From the NCBI RefSeq assembly GCF_007655135.1, contig NC_045128.1, positions 26,630,811 through 26,694,810 on the forward strand: a stretch of 64,000 nt of DNA, in the 5' to 3' direction. The notes beneath the pieces are model-generated. The model saw only the letters and a list, made by a program, of their open reading frames with translations. It made no database searches and was not told the origin of the DNA. The position numbers and the translations under genes are program-made. Below, one piece after another: positions 23,439-33,859 of the stretch; the stretch's first letter is position 1, and each line of letters begins with the position of its first letter. Origin of the DNA: Punica granatum. Lineage: Eukaryota > Streptophyta > Magnoliopsida > Myrtales > Lythraceae.

Positions 23439-25644
23439 ATGTTTGCTTCGTTCATGGCGCTTTATTTGGCTACGCTTCACCTGAAGCCTCCTCCCCCCTT
23501 TCTCAGTTCGCATTCCTTTTCTGGCCACTTTTCCTTCACCTTTCACCCGGAATTCCTGAAGAAGCCGCATACTCGTACAGTACGAGCATTACGAGAATGG
23601 CAAGAGTACGAAGAGGCCTTGAAGGCCAAGGATCTTGGAAGGGCTCTGAGGTTCTTGAAGTCTACAGAGAGCTCGTCGATTCAGCCCTTGGATGATTCTT
23701 CCCAGTCTCCATTTGAGGACTTGGGTCTGTACAGCGGTAAGGATGTGAGGGATTGGGAGGTCTTGGATGCATGTTTGAATGCAGATGACATGAAACTCGT
23801 CGCAAGTGCCTACTCTTTTCTCAAAGAGAAGGGTTTCCTTCCCAATTTCGGCAGATTCAGAAACATAGGTGATTAATCTCTTTCGGCTACCTTGCTTTTC
23901 TGCCATTTATTCGATTAGGTGACTGATTGGGGTAAAAGCATAAGCATAGATGAATGTGTTGAATTTCTCACTGGATTCATCTCTTGATCACTGCCATAAT
24001 TCTTGCAGTTCTCGAGGGACCTAGAGAGGTTACACCAACAGTGTTAAAATCGTCCACTGGGTTAGACGGTACTCTCTGAAAGACTCATTATGTCCTTAAG
24101 TCACCTGAAATGAGTTCAATCATTGGGATGTTCCTCACTTTTCCGTGTAGTTTCTAGGTTTTCTCCAAAAAAGTGGGGCCTCTCTGGGAGCTCTGCTGCG
24201 GTCTTGGCTGCATTTCTCGGCGGAGTATCATTTCTTCTATCTCAAGGGATCGACATCAGACCAAACCTCGCTGCCGTACTAGGTCTAGCCTTCCTGGATT
24301 CGGTCTTCCTCGGTGGTTGTTGTTTTGCCCAGATATCTAGTTATTGGCCCCCACTTAGGCGACGAATCTTGGTTCATGAAGCAGGGCATCTTGTAGCAGG
24401 CACGCTACTACCATTCTGATTGTGAAATGCATTGAAAGGCCCCTTTTGCTGCTGTTCATTTCTCTGTTACCTGGGATACTGCTTCCTCGCCTTGGTGTGT
24501 TTATTAAACCTATTTCATGATGCAGCATACCTCATGGGTTGCCCTATTCGTGGTGTAATTCTAGATCCAATAGTCGCAATGCAAATGGGCATCCAGGGGC
24601 AGGTTTCATTTTATCCTTGTGCTCGATATTATGAATATGAAACTTGGTTGTAGAAAACCACTCAAATCTTCTAAATTCTTTCTTTGGAAACACCAAACAA
24701 GGTGGTAAAACTGGGATTGCAATTGGGAAGATCTCTTTAATCTTTTTCAAATTGAAAGCAATAAGAGTTTTTTTCTTTTTTATTAACGTGCAAGAGATAT
24801 AAAGAAATCAGGATCGTTTCTCATGAAAAATGTTGTGCTTGTTCTGTTTATTTGTTATCGACATTGTATGATGGCTCTGACGGGCCTTAAATTCTCGAAT
24901 TGACTTGCAGGCAGGAACACAGTTTTGGGATGAGAAAATGGATAAAGAGCTCGCCGAAGGACGGCTCAGTGGCACGGCCTTCGATAGGTGAGTATTGCCT
25001 CCATTAGTGAAAAAGGTCCTGTTAACAATTCAAATGTGACTTCTCTTATACTTTGACAAAAAGAAAAGCTCTGACACGGACTGTCTGCAGTGGTTTCTTG
25101 TATGTCGAATAAACTGCAACTGAGAATTGATACGGAACCACCATTCAATCCTATCGAGCGTCATCCGTGTTTGCACCTTTTCGCGAATTATGTTAATGAG
25201 GTTTCAAGTTCTTGGGATTTGGTTACTTGGATCAGGTACTGCATGGTGTTATTTGCTGGCATTGCAGCTGAAGCCCTCATTTACGGTGAGGCCGAGGGTG
25301 GAGAGAACGATGAGAACCTGTTCCGGAGCATATGTGTTCTGTTGGATCCCCCTCTCTCAATAGCACAGGTCGCCTTCTAAACTTAATGCAATCCCCCCTC
25401 CTTGGCCAGCTATTCTGGATTTATTAAGTGACATGAGTGAGAGCTTATATGGTCAGTTTGTTATTATCTTCCCTCTTTGCTGCAATAGATGTCGAATCAG
25501 GCGAGGTGGTCAGTTCTACAGTCGTATAACCTGCTCAAGTGGCACAAGCTTGCTCATCAGGCTGCTGTGAAAGCTCTTGAGAGTGGGAGTAGTCTCAGCA
25601 CAGTTATCCAGCAAATTGAGGAATCCATGTCTTCCCAAAGATGA
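23439..25644 (+). CDS. Chloroplast FtsH-like metalloprotease, VIRESCENT3-like (M41 without AAA module)
   Basis: Seven exons: 23439-23868, 24009-24068, 24151-24399, 24526-24602, 24911-24987, 25236-25368 and 25489-25644, giving 393 residues. The serine/proline-rich N-terminus looks like a chloroplast transit peptide. Two hydrophobic segments (about residues 178-222) precede the zinc site HEAGH (239-243, in LVHEAGHLVAAYLMGCPI). Conserved later parts are DPIVAMQMGIQGQAGTQFWD, FAGIAAEALIYGEAEGGEND and ARWSVLQSYNLLKWHK. This matches the plant family of Arabidopsis VIR3 (At1g56180), a thylakoid putative metalloprotease needed for normal chloroplast greening. Intron 3 (24400-24525) must be GC-AG: the only nearby GT donor shifts the frame, while GC restores the family sequence. 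A start at 23454 is also possible. A gypsy LTR lies 30 bases upstream, so the original promoter may be displaced. Confidence 0.92.
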
Positions 25645-26493
25645 AACTAAATAAGGTAATCTGGGACCATGATTGTTGCCTAGGCTTCCCCAAGTGAGAT
25701 TCTTTTGGACCGGGTGTTTGTTTAAATGCTGATCACCATGTGGTTCATGTACAAGCAATGAGGGACACATAGTATTGGCCCTTGTGTTTGATCCGGTCTG
25801 AAAGAAACTTTTAATTGATTCGAATTACCCCTTTTTCTTAACTAACATGTCGACTTTTTTGCTATGGACATTGCAGTTCGCGGGCGTCTTCTTGTTCATA
25901 ACTCTTGGTATGTCCGATAGTCACGAGGAATCAATTTTACAGTTGAAGCGCTTATCAGATAATGCTTGGGACAACCAATAGGGCACTGCTCAAAGGATTC
26001 AAGGTTTAAATCAAGTCCCCGTCATGTGAGCCATCTTCATATAGGGCAGGGGTTGCGACCACATGAATTAGTTGCACATATGTAGTTACCGATTTCTTCC
26101 CGCCCAAACCCGGGCAAGGTAACGTAGCTTGGCCTCGACGGGAATCGAACCTTCTATTTCTTTTCTTGTCCTACATATATGGGGACAACTGTTGGAGCTG
26201 TGGGCCGACTGCCCAGGCCCAGAAAGGAGATCTTGGTTTGCTGTCCATTGTTAAAAATTATTGTGTTCTTGAAACACTTCAAGCTGTATTTAAAAGTAAT
26301 ATTGATAATTAATTTATATATACTAGTAAATTACGGGCATATTATGTTGCTGAAATTTGTTATTTTATTAAATAAAGGAATATTAAGCGAAAATACCGGT
26401 CCAACTAGCACGATCGTCTAGACCGAGCTCTCGGATATGTTCCAACTCAAAACCAACGTAACATACTACGCCATTGTTCAATTACTCACAAGA
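25645..26493. other. 3' flank of the metalloprotease gene
   Basis: Probable 3' UTR, then AT-rich sequence. Near 26100-26165 the minus strand shows a box-B-like GGTTCGATTCCCGTCG, hinting at another SINE remnant, but no matching copy was found here. No gene is supported. Confidence 0.5.
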
Positions 26494-26503
26494 AAAGAAA
26501 AAC

Positions 26504-27110
26504 GACAAAATTGCCAAATTGGTTCTTGAGCGAGCAGTTTTGTCTCAAATGCGTCCTGAAGGAAAATCTGAGCCAATTTAACCCTTGACCGATTAATGGT
26601 TCATTAGATCAACCATTCCATCAAAACGTGAGATGAAATGTTCGACATGGCATTTTAATGCTCTGTTTGGTTTTGCAATAATATTTTTAAAATTTTAACT
26701 CTAACTTTAACTGTACTTACTACATAACAAAAATCAATAACACAATTATTATTTTTTCATTTTTCTTCAATTTTTTAACCATTTAATTCAATTTTTAATA
26801 TTAAATTCTCTCAACTATCCATTACCTTTTTTATAATTCAACAATACAATCAATATTTTTTTCAACTATTTATTACTTTTTCTAACTATTTCTCATAATT
26901 CAACAACACAATCATTATAACTCAATTAAAATCAAAACTCAACTCTACTCAATTCTAAAACCAAACACACCATAAATTGTTTCCCCTCATGAATTGGCGT
27001 TTTATTATTGTTTCATGCAACTCTCTCTCTTCCTTTCACTTATTTAATTGAAATTGAACTTTTAAAAAATCTCTGTCTCCTCTCTCTCCTCTCTTATTTC
27101 TACCGTTCCA
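26504..27110. repeat. Left terminal inverted repeat of the MULE (with MITE inside)
   Basis: It pairs with 33859-33330 outside and inside the inserted MITE (26659-26973). The inner end is approximate: similarity ends after the CT-rich 'ctcctctctctcctctctt' stretch. Confidence 0.75.
26659..26973. mobile_element. MITE within the left MULE arm (family B)
   Basis: Short terminal repeats: CTCTGTTTGGTTTT at the left and a right end that reads GGTGTGTTTGGTTTT on the other strand. Inside are TTTAACT repeats and the 'tcataattcaacaacacaat' phrase shared, reverse complemented, with 6088-6310 and 47812-48008. Confidence 0.65.
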
Positions 27111-30100
27111 AAAACATTCGAATCCTCAACTCCCAAATTGAAAGCATTAGCTGCGTAAATCCGTAACCCGAACCCCCAAGTGTGGACTTGGGATTACTTG
27201 CAATTGCTTTCAATGGTCAAGATGGGATGTGGTGAATGTACTAGTGCATTGATTTCAACAGCCATCGACGGCATATGCACAGTGAATATGTCGATTTCAG
27301 TTGGAGTGAACTTTGATTGCGTGCCAAGATGAGCAATATCAGATTTGTTCTTAAAAAATACAAAATGTTGCGTCAACAATCCATTACTGTCCTAGAAGAG
27401 GCAGTTGGTTCGGGTTAAAATATGCAGAGAACCTCTCAGTTGTCTGGCGACCAGTAGCTTGCATAGTTTATGATGATATTGCAGCTCGTTGTCCACTCCT
27501 GGTGAAATGAGTACTTGGCAGGTTAAAGACAGTAGCTGTGATCTAAATGGAGTGGCCTTGAATTGGTTCCCTTTGCCTTGTCCATCTAGATTGTTCCATA
27601 TGCCCTGTACACCTAGATTGTTCCCTCCACATTGTCAAAACCTCCACTATATATAACATATTTTAAATCAATACACTAAATAGCAATTGTTTATTCATTC
27701 ATACAAAGTGTGCGGACCCGAATTTCGTCTCGTCGGGGCCCGCATGTGCGCGACCGATCGCACGGCTCGGGAGTGTCCACCTTCCTGGAGGACGTGTGAC
27801 TGACACACGTGAGAATGAGTCGCTACTACATGTTTACGACCCGAACGTCGAGGGCCAGTAAGTTGCCCGAGTCTAGGGGTATGGGATACACCTAATTTAC
27901 TAAGGTAATGGTCATGAAAAATCGGATATTTCGGATTCAAGGGTTCTATTACGTGCGGACTTATATCCCGCACGCTTTATCGGTACTCTGTTTGCCTAGG
28001 GCTTGCCAATATTATTCATTTACTGTATGATTAGGTTGCGCTATCATCGTCCATTTTGACACCGCAAATTTGAAGAACCGATTGATTTGGGCTAAGACCC
28101 AAGAAGGGATTAGGCCTGCGCATCGAGGGTTCGGTCTGCTATCCTCGCTACGATTCACCTGACTATGATGATCGATTCCCCGCGCAGACCAAAACTGCGA
28201 AGCATTGGCTTACTCATCTCTGGGGAAGTAGACCAGTTCGATCGAGTCGTCACTCAGATCCTCCACTCACTAACCAGGGTCCTTACAATGAATGAATAAA
28301 TGTACATGATGTGCCCAAGAATACAGTCTAGGTCGAGGTCAGATCTAGTTCAGGTCCTATCATGCGTTCCAAGGCCAAGAAACTTGCTGCAACTTGTCCG
28401 AGCCAATTACCATACTTAAGTGGAAGGAAATATGACGAAGAGCCCAGCCCAAAGTGACGACCCATATTCTAAAAGACTCTAGCTGCTACGAAAAGAGAAT
28501 ATTGCTATTATATAGTTTCTCTTAATTAGATATTATTTCCTATATTAGCTTGAGTAAGGAGTCTTATATTTCATAATTCATAATATTTCTTTATTTCATT
28601 TTATGAACGTTATTTAGAGGAAAATATATGTCACTTTCCTATTCTAGAGTCAAGAGAGGTGTCTTCCTTCTATATATATATTATTCACCTCATTGTAAGG
28701 GGATCTCAGAAACACCTATTGATAAATATTTTGGATAAAATTGTCTAGAGCATTTCCTCTCTTTTTTTTATCTGAACTAGTTCTTTGTTTAGTGGCGAAA
28801 ACCCCGATTCTTATTGTTCATCCTTGAGCGTGGCGAGTTATCTTATCAAGTGAGTTTAGTTGGTTATACCCTTTACCCTTCTTTCTTATCAGGTTCTGGT
28901 TTGTGAGCCCATCATGACATCCTTACAATGTGCTCTCAAATGAATACTAAATTACAATACATGGACTCGGGTCGGCTCGCGTTCGGCCAAATATTTTGCT
29001 ATGGCTCACCGTGAGATTTGAATAACCGAGAAGTAAATTAAGACGACGCGGGCTTAGAGAGTCAGGGGTCAGGTCCGATCGGACCTACGGATAGCAAGAG
29101 ATCAGTTGACCCTTGAGATGACCGCGGGATCGATCAAGCTCTCGGGCGATTGTCTAACCACGATTCACGCACTCAATTCGAGCCGTCCTCCACTTGGACA
29201 CTACTCGAAGTAAAGCGGTGACTTGGAGCTAGAACCCATGCCGCACTCGAGTCGCACGCGCTAGATGTGTATGGGGCATTGGATCCCGTGATCAATGGTT
29301 CGGAGCGTTAGACCCCGTGCAAGACGTATCCTATGGGCTAGGGCTTGAACCGTGAAAAAACAATAGAAAATAGACAAAAACAGATAAATACAGACAAATG
29401 GTGTATTAGACGTCTTGTGTACGTGATTAGCCAAATATGGACCGGGGTTGCTTAGCAGATAATTTCCTAACCTAAATTGACAAGAAGGCGTGCTTGCGTG
29501 CAATGCTAATTCGGCTAAGGATGTGTGGGTTTATTTTAAATTGTTCTGTCATTGTGACAATACAGGCTTTACAGATCATGACAAGAATATGTTTTCTCCC
29601 AAAAACCCAAAATCTATCTCTTTTCGCCTAATTGTCCATGCTTGATTATGCCAATTGCATGATTAGTCAAATTTCGTATTTTATGTCAGAGATGCTAGAT
29701 CTAATTACCTGAATCTATGTTAGAATGATAGAGACACTTTGATCGGGTGAAGAGGGCCACACAGATGAAACCTGCGTCTAAATAGACTGCCCGTCTTCAC
29801 CCGTGACTCGAAGTGTTTCGATCATCCTACCGCCTAGGGTGTCGGCGGATCACGAACCAACGATCATGCCCTTAAATCGGAAAAATGTGTAATGTGCATG
29901 TTAAAAATCGAGATCACGTAACGCGGACTATTGAAAGTCGATAGCCAGTGTCGACTGATTTCTTGGGTCTATCGGGGCATGATGACCCCAAAAGAACTGA
30001 GAAAACAATCGCTCCGCTCGAAAGTGGTCTAAGAAAAACTCGTACACCTCGACTTGCGCCGCCTCAAATTGGGCCCAAACTCAAGTCAAAATGCACGAGT

Positions 30101-30400
30101 GCTCCCTAAATGTCCATGCTTCGCGTATCACGTGTCGCAGTGCTCTTGAGATTGTGATTTTGAAAAGGGCATGTCCGACAGTTCATGAACCATCGACGCG
30201 ATTACAAGTTAGTGGCCGGTTCATATAATTTATTTAAAGGTCAAGTGGGTTAATTAGTTGAGTGGAACGTCCCGATTACCCAGTATGTGGAATTATTAAA
30301 TGTGATTATTATCGTATGCTTTAAATGCATGGGCTCGTGGGAATGATTTGTGACTTGAGGACCAAGACCGGTCCCCGAAAGCCATGAACACCCGGTCAAT
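27111..30400. other. MULE interior without transposase; probable nested retroelement DNA
   Basis: Roughly 27700-30250 is GC-richer than its surroundings and has no long open frame. 28281-28929 looks like a lone LTR: a direct TCCTTACAATG at each end (28280 and 28920 areas), a TATA-like run at 28670, poly-A-signal-like stretches, and 'ggcgaaaaccccgattcttattgttc' style sequence in two parts, as in plant LTRs. A GC-rich block starting near 27705 (TGTGCGGACCCGAATTTCG) is also LTR-like. Neither has confirmed borders. Confidence 0.4.
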
Positions 30401-30419
30401 GATGGCTGACATGCTCTTG

Positions 30420-32944
30420 GACCCTCGTGGGCTTGAGATAGTCACCAATACCAAAATCCATGCGGATAGTTTCTCATTAATGCTCCTTGTATATCATGGA
30501 TTGACAACATCTTCAGGATTAAAGTTATTATAGTTGATGCAAGTAACAACATGCATGCAGGGAATCCCTGTGATGTCCCATTCCATGCATGAACGTGTAT
30601 GCAGCTGTAGATCCACTGCACACTTTGAATACGGAGGACAAGTAACCTCAAATCTTGTCATATGTGAAACTCATGTCCAGTATGGAGTTCAATTAGTTGA
30701 TCTCTGTTTAGTCATTTCCAATTTTGATTGAACTATAGGGCATAATGGACCTTCCTTCATTGCCATTAGCTTTGCATTTCTTCCTATCTTACTCATTATA
30801 TACATTCTCACACCCTCAAGTATGGTTATAATGGGCTTGTTCCTAATTTTAACTATTATAGCATTGAACTGCTCAATCATGTTGTTTGTGACAGATGGGT
30901 TCTTTGGATATGTATCAAAGGATGTTCTACACCATCTGTCAACATCTATGCCCTTTAGCCATTCCCATGCAACTAGATTCAGTTATTTCATCAACTCCAT
31001 ACTTTGCTTTTGCTCTATTGTTGATTTTACACATGCCTATAAAGTACCCTTTGAAGCCTTTCCACTTGAATTGGTGGTCAAATTGGCCCATCTATGGCAC
31101 ACTGCTTCCAATGCAGCATATAGGCTCTATTAAGAAAAAGTTGTATTAACAATCAAGCATTTAAGAAAGAAAATAAATAATCATAGTTAGAGGCATGGAA
31201 AGTGCCTTTAAACTGTCAGAGATGAAGCTATAGCCATTCAATAGTGGATCTCCTATGTCATTCACAAGGTTCCTTAAAAACCAACCCCAATTATTCGTAT
31301 TTTCAACATCAACTACTGCATATGCAATCACATAAAATCCATTATTTCTATCTTGTGGAATAACAGAAAGAAATTGTCCACCAAATACCCTTTGCAAAAA
31401 CAACCATCTAGTCCAATTGATAGCCTACATGTGGCAGTGAAACCAGCCTTGCAAGCCTCTATACACACATACAAACTCTCAAACTCATGATTGACAGTTG
31501 CTACATTCAAATCTATAGTAAACCCTGAATTGCTTTTGAGGAGATCATGACATTAATCTCTTAACTTCATATATTACTCTTTCTCTAATCCTTCACATAT
31601 CATTTGTGCAGCATAGAAGGCTCTATAAAGAGTAGCATCTGCCACTTTCACTCTATAGGTACGCATCATGAAGTTATAAGCATCCTAACCAGTCATTTTT
31701 GGATGGGTCCTAACTTGTGGCACAAGCTTAGCTGCCACCCACTCCTTATTAACCAACTTGTTTTTCAAAACTTTAGCATATTCTCGAGCATTTTTATAAC
31801 TCTTCACTTAGTAAGAATTCAACTTTTTATTCAATGAGCACAACACTACCCAATCCCACCCTTTACCATGACAGATGGCTCTCACTCTCTCTGCATTAAA
31901 TCGTTTAAATCAAACATCCCTTCCTAAACTGATATTGTAGTCCCTTATGGCATTCTTGAAGACCTCTAAGGATGGAAATTTCATCCCTAGTTCTATGTTC
32001 ACAGAACCAAACTGAGCTCCGTCATTGAACACATGATACTTCACACCTTTCTTGACATTGCCCTCTTCATATTCATCTCCATTAAGAGACATTAAATCTT
32101 CACTATGATAACCATCAAATTCCTCTATTTTCTCCCACTCAACATGTATATCTTCCTCTACAAACATTCTTTCCCTTTCTTTAGCTGCTCTTTCTTTAAA
32201 CTTGGTTTTTGTCTTCTTCCTCTTTCTTTTACGTTTTTCCTCATGTTGCACTCCAGAACTTGCAAGATTGCTTTCTTGCAGAGTAGAAGATCCAGGCACT
32301 GAACCTGCACATGCATTGTGCATTTCATATGCTTCAAAATGAGGCTCAGTTGCTTCAACAAACTCATTATCATCTTCATCCCAATTATAATATTGTTTTG
32401 CCCCATGGTTAAGCATTGTCATCACCACTTCATGTCCATGTTCATTACTTTCTTGAGCTACTCCTTCCATTGCTTCTCTTTCAATCGGTTCTCTTTATGT
32501 TGCTTCGCTCTCTTATTTCTCTTTCTCTTACTTCTATTTCTATTGCTTTTCTTTCTCTTGTTACTCTTTCTCTTGCTTCTCTTTCTACTCTTGCCAAGAA
32601 TTCTCTTACTTCCTCACCAACAATCTCCTTAGGGTTATCTATTGGATGCTCAAAGTAAACGTGCACCTCATTAAATCCTTATACAGTAGACATCATGAGT
32701 CTAGCATCATATTCATCCTTTTAACTCTTCAAGCCCGATCTCCAACATCATCCTAGGAATCACACACCAACAACCTATGGGTCTGCTCTAGTAATGATCC
32801 TTCAACATACCCTTTATCATCTACAGACAAAGTATCTACATTTGCGTGTTCCCATACATCTATCTCACCATCAACATACTCTTGCTGGTCATTAACGAAC
32901 CATCCACCGTGATGGAAAACCATATCCACATACGTCCAAGCCAT
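30420..32944 (-). pseudogene. MULE (MuDR-type) transposase, decayed
   Basis: In order on the minus strand: a PB1-like N-terminus with VFHHGGWFVNDQQEYVDGEI (32944-32753); a basic/acidic linker, then a MuDR-type piece with FPSLEVFKNAIRDYNISLGR (near 31970-31915); the MULE catalytic region, GLDGCFCKGYLVDNF (near 31410-31370) and, in another frame, DRNNGFYVIAYAVV then NTNNWGWFLRNLV (near 31345-31270) and FISDSLKAL; then NNMIEQFNAIIVKIRNKP (near 30875-30825); and a SWIM-like end EWDITGIPCMHVV (near 30585-30545). Stops and frame changes between pieces (for example near 31380) show it cannot make a whole transposase. The homology is clear; exact limits are not. Confidence 0.8.
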
Positions 32945-33329
32945 TCCGAAGAAAACCCAAAAAAAAAATCTTTAACTTCCCAATCTCGTAGAGATTAAAA
33001 AAAATCAAGAAAAAGACTAATCTTTATGGGTTTCTAGCACAGAGTAAGCACGACAGAGCGAAGCAAAGGACCACATTGAGCAAAGCATGAACGAGACAAG
33101 TAGGGGACCACGAAATCAAATGTGCGAGTAGTAAATAACCCTTACCTACTTGAGTGAAAGTTTACGAAGCCTCCACGACCACCAAAGCTCCATGCAACCA
33201 CCACGGGATCACCTCGATATTGCCCAAAACCCACAATAAACTTCAATAAACTGAGAAAATGAATATCAATTGGGTTTAAATGCTCTCTCACTAAGCTAAT
33301 CCCACCTAAGTCATCCCCATTTCCGGCCC

Positions 33330-33859
33330 TCAATTGTGAGATTTGAGTAAGAAGAAATAAGAGAGAGGAGAGAGGAGATAGAGATTTAAAAAAATCAATT
33401 TCAGTTAAATAAGTAAAGAGAGAAAGAGAGTTGCATGAAACAATAAAAAACTGTCACGTTTTGAGGGGAAACAATTTAATGGTGCGTTTGGATTCAGAGT
33501 TAAAGTAATTTTGATTTTAATTTTGATTTTGATTGTGGAAAAGGACAAATGAGATGTGATTATAAATTTGACTTGGGAAACGTGTGTTTTTGTTGTGTAG
33601 TGTGTTGAGTTAAAATTAAAGTTAAAATTTTTGAATTGGGAAATGTGTGTTTTTGTTATGTAGTGTGTTGAGTTAAAGTTAAAGTTAAAGTTAAAATCAA
33701 TTGTTTGAGAATCCAAACAGGTTATGTTTTGACGGAAGATTGACGGAAGGGTTAATTTGATAAACGGTTAATCGGTCAAGGATTAAATTGCTCAAATTTT
33801 CACTCAGGACGTATTTGAGACGAAACCACTCGCTCGATGACCAATTTGGCAGTTTCCTC
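33330..33859. repeat. Right terminal inverted repeat of the MULE (with MITE inside)
   Basis: Complement of the left arm, interrupted by a MITE at 33481-33721. The outer 138 bases (33722-33859) and the inner part (33330-33480) both match the left arm. Confidence 0.75.
33481..33721. mobile_element. MITE within the right MULE arm (family A)
   Basis: Terminal repeats: GGTGCGTTTGGATTC at the left, complement CCTGTTTGGATTC at the right. It holds runs of GTTAAA and two 'gtgtgtttttgtt.tgtagtg' phrases. A second copy, reverse complemented, is at 53989-54212. Confidence 0.7.

Noticed and set aside
31604..32658. Plus-strand frames of 65-104 codons across 31.6-32.7 kb
   Set aside because: They are the complement of the MULE transposase remains and are low in complexity (Leu/Phe/Ser runs).
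33660..33710. GTTAAA repeats resembling telomere-like arrays
   Set aside because: The unit is not the plant telomere repeat and the run belongs to a MITE with a second copy at 54 kb.
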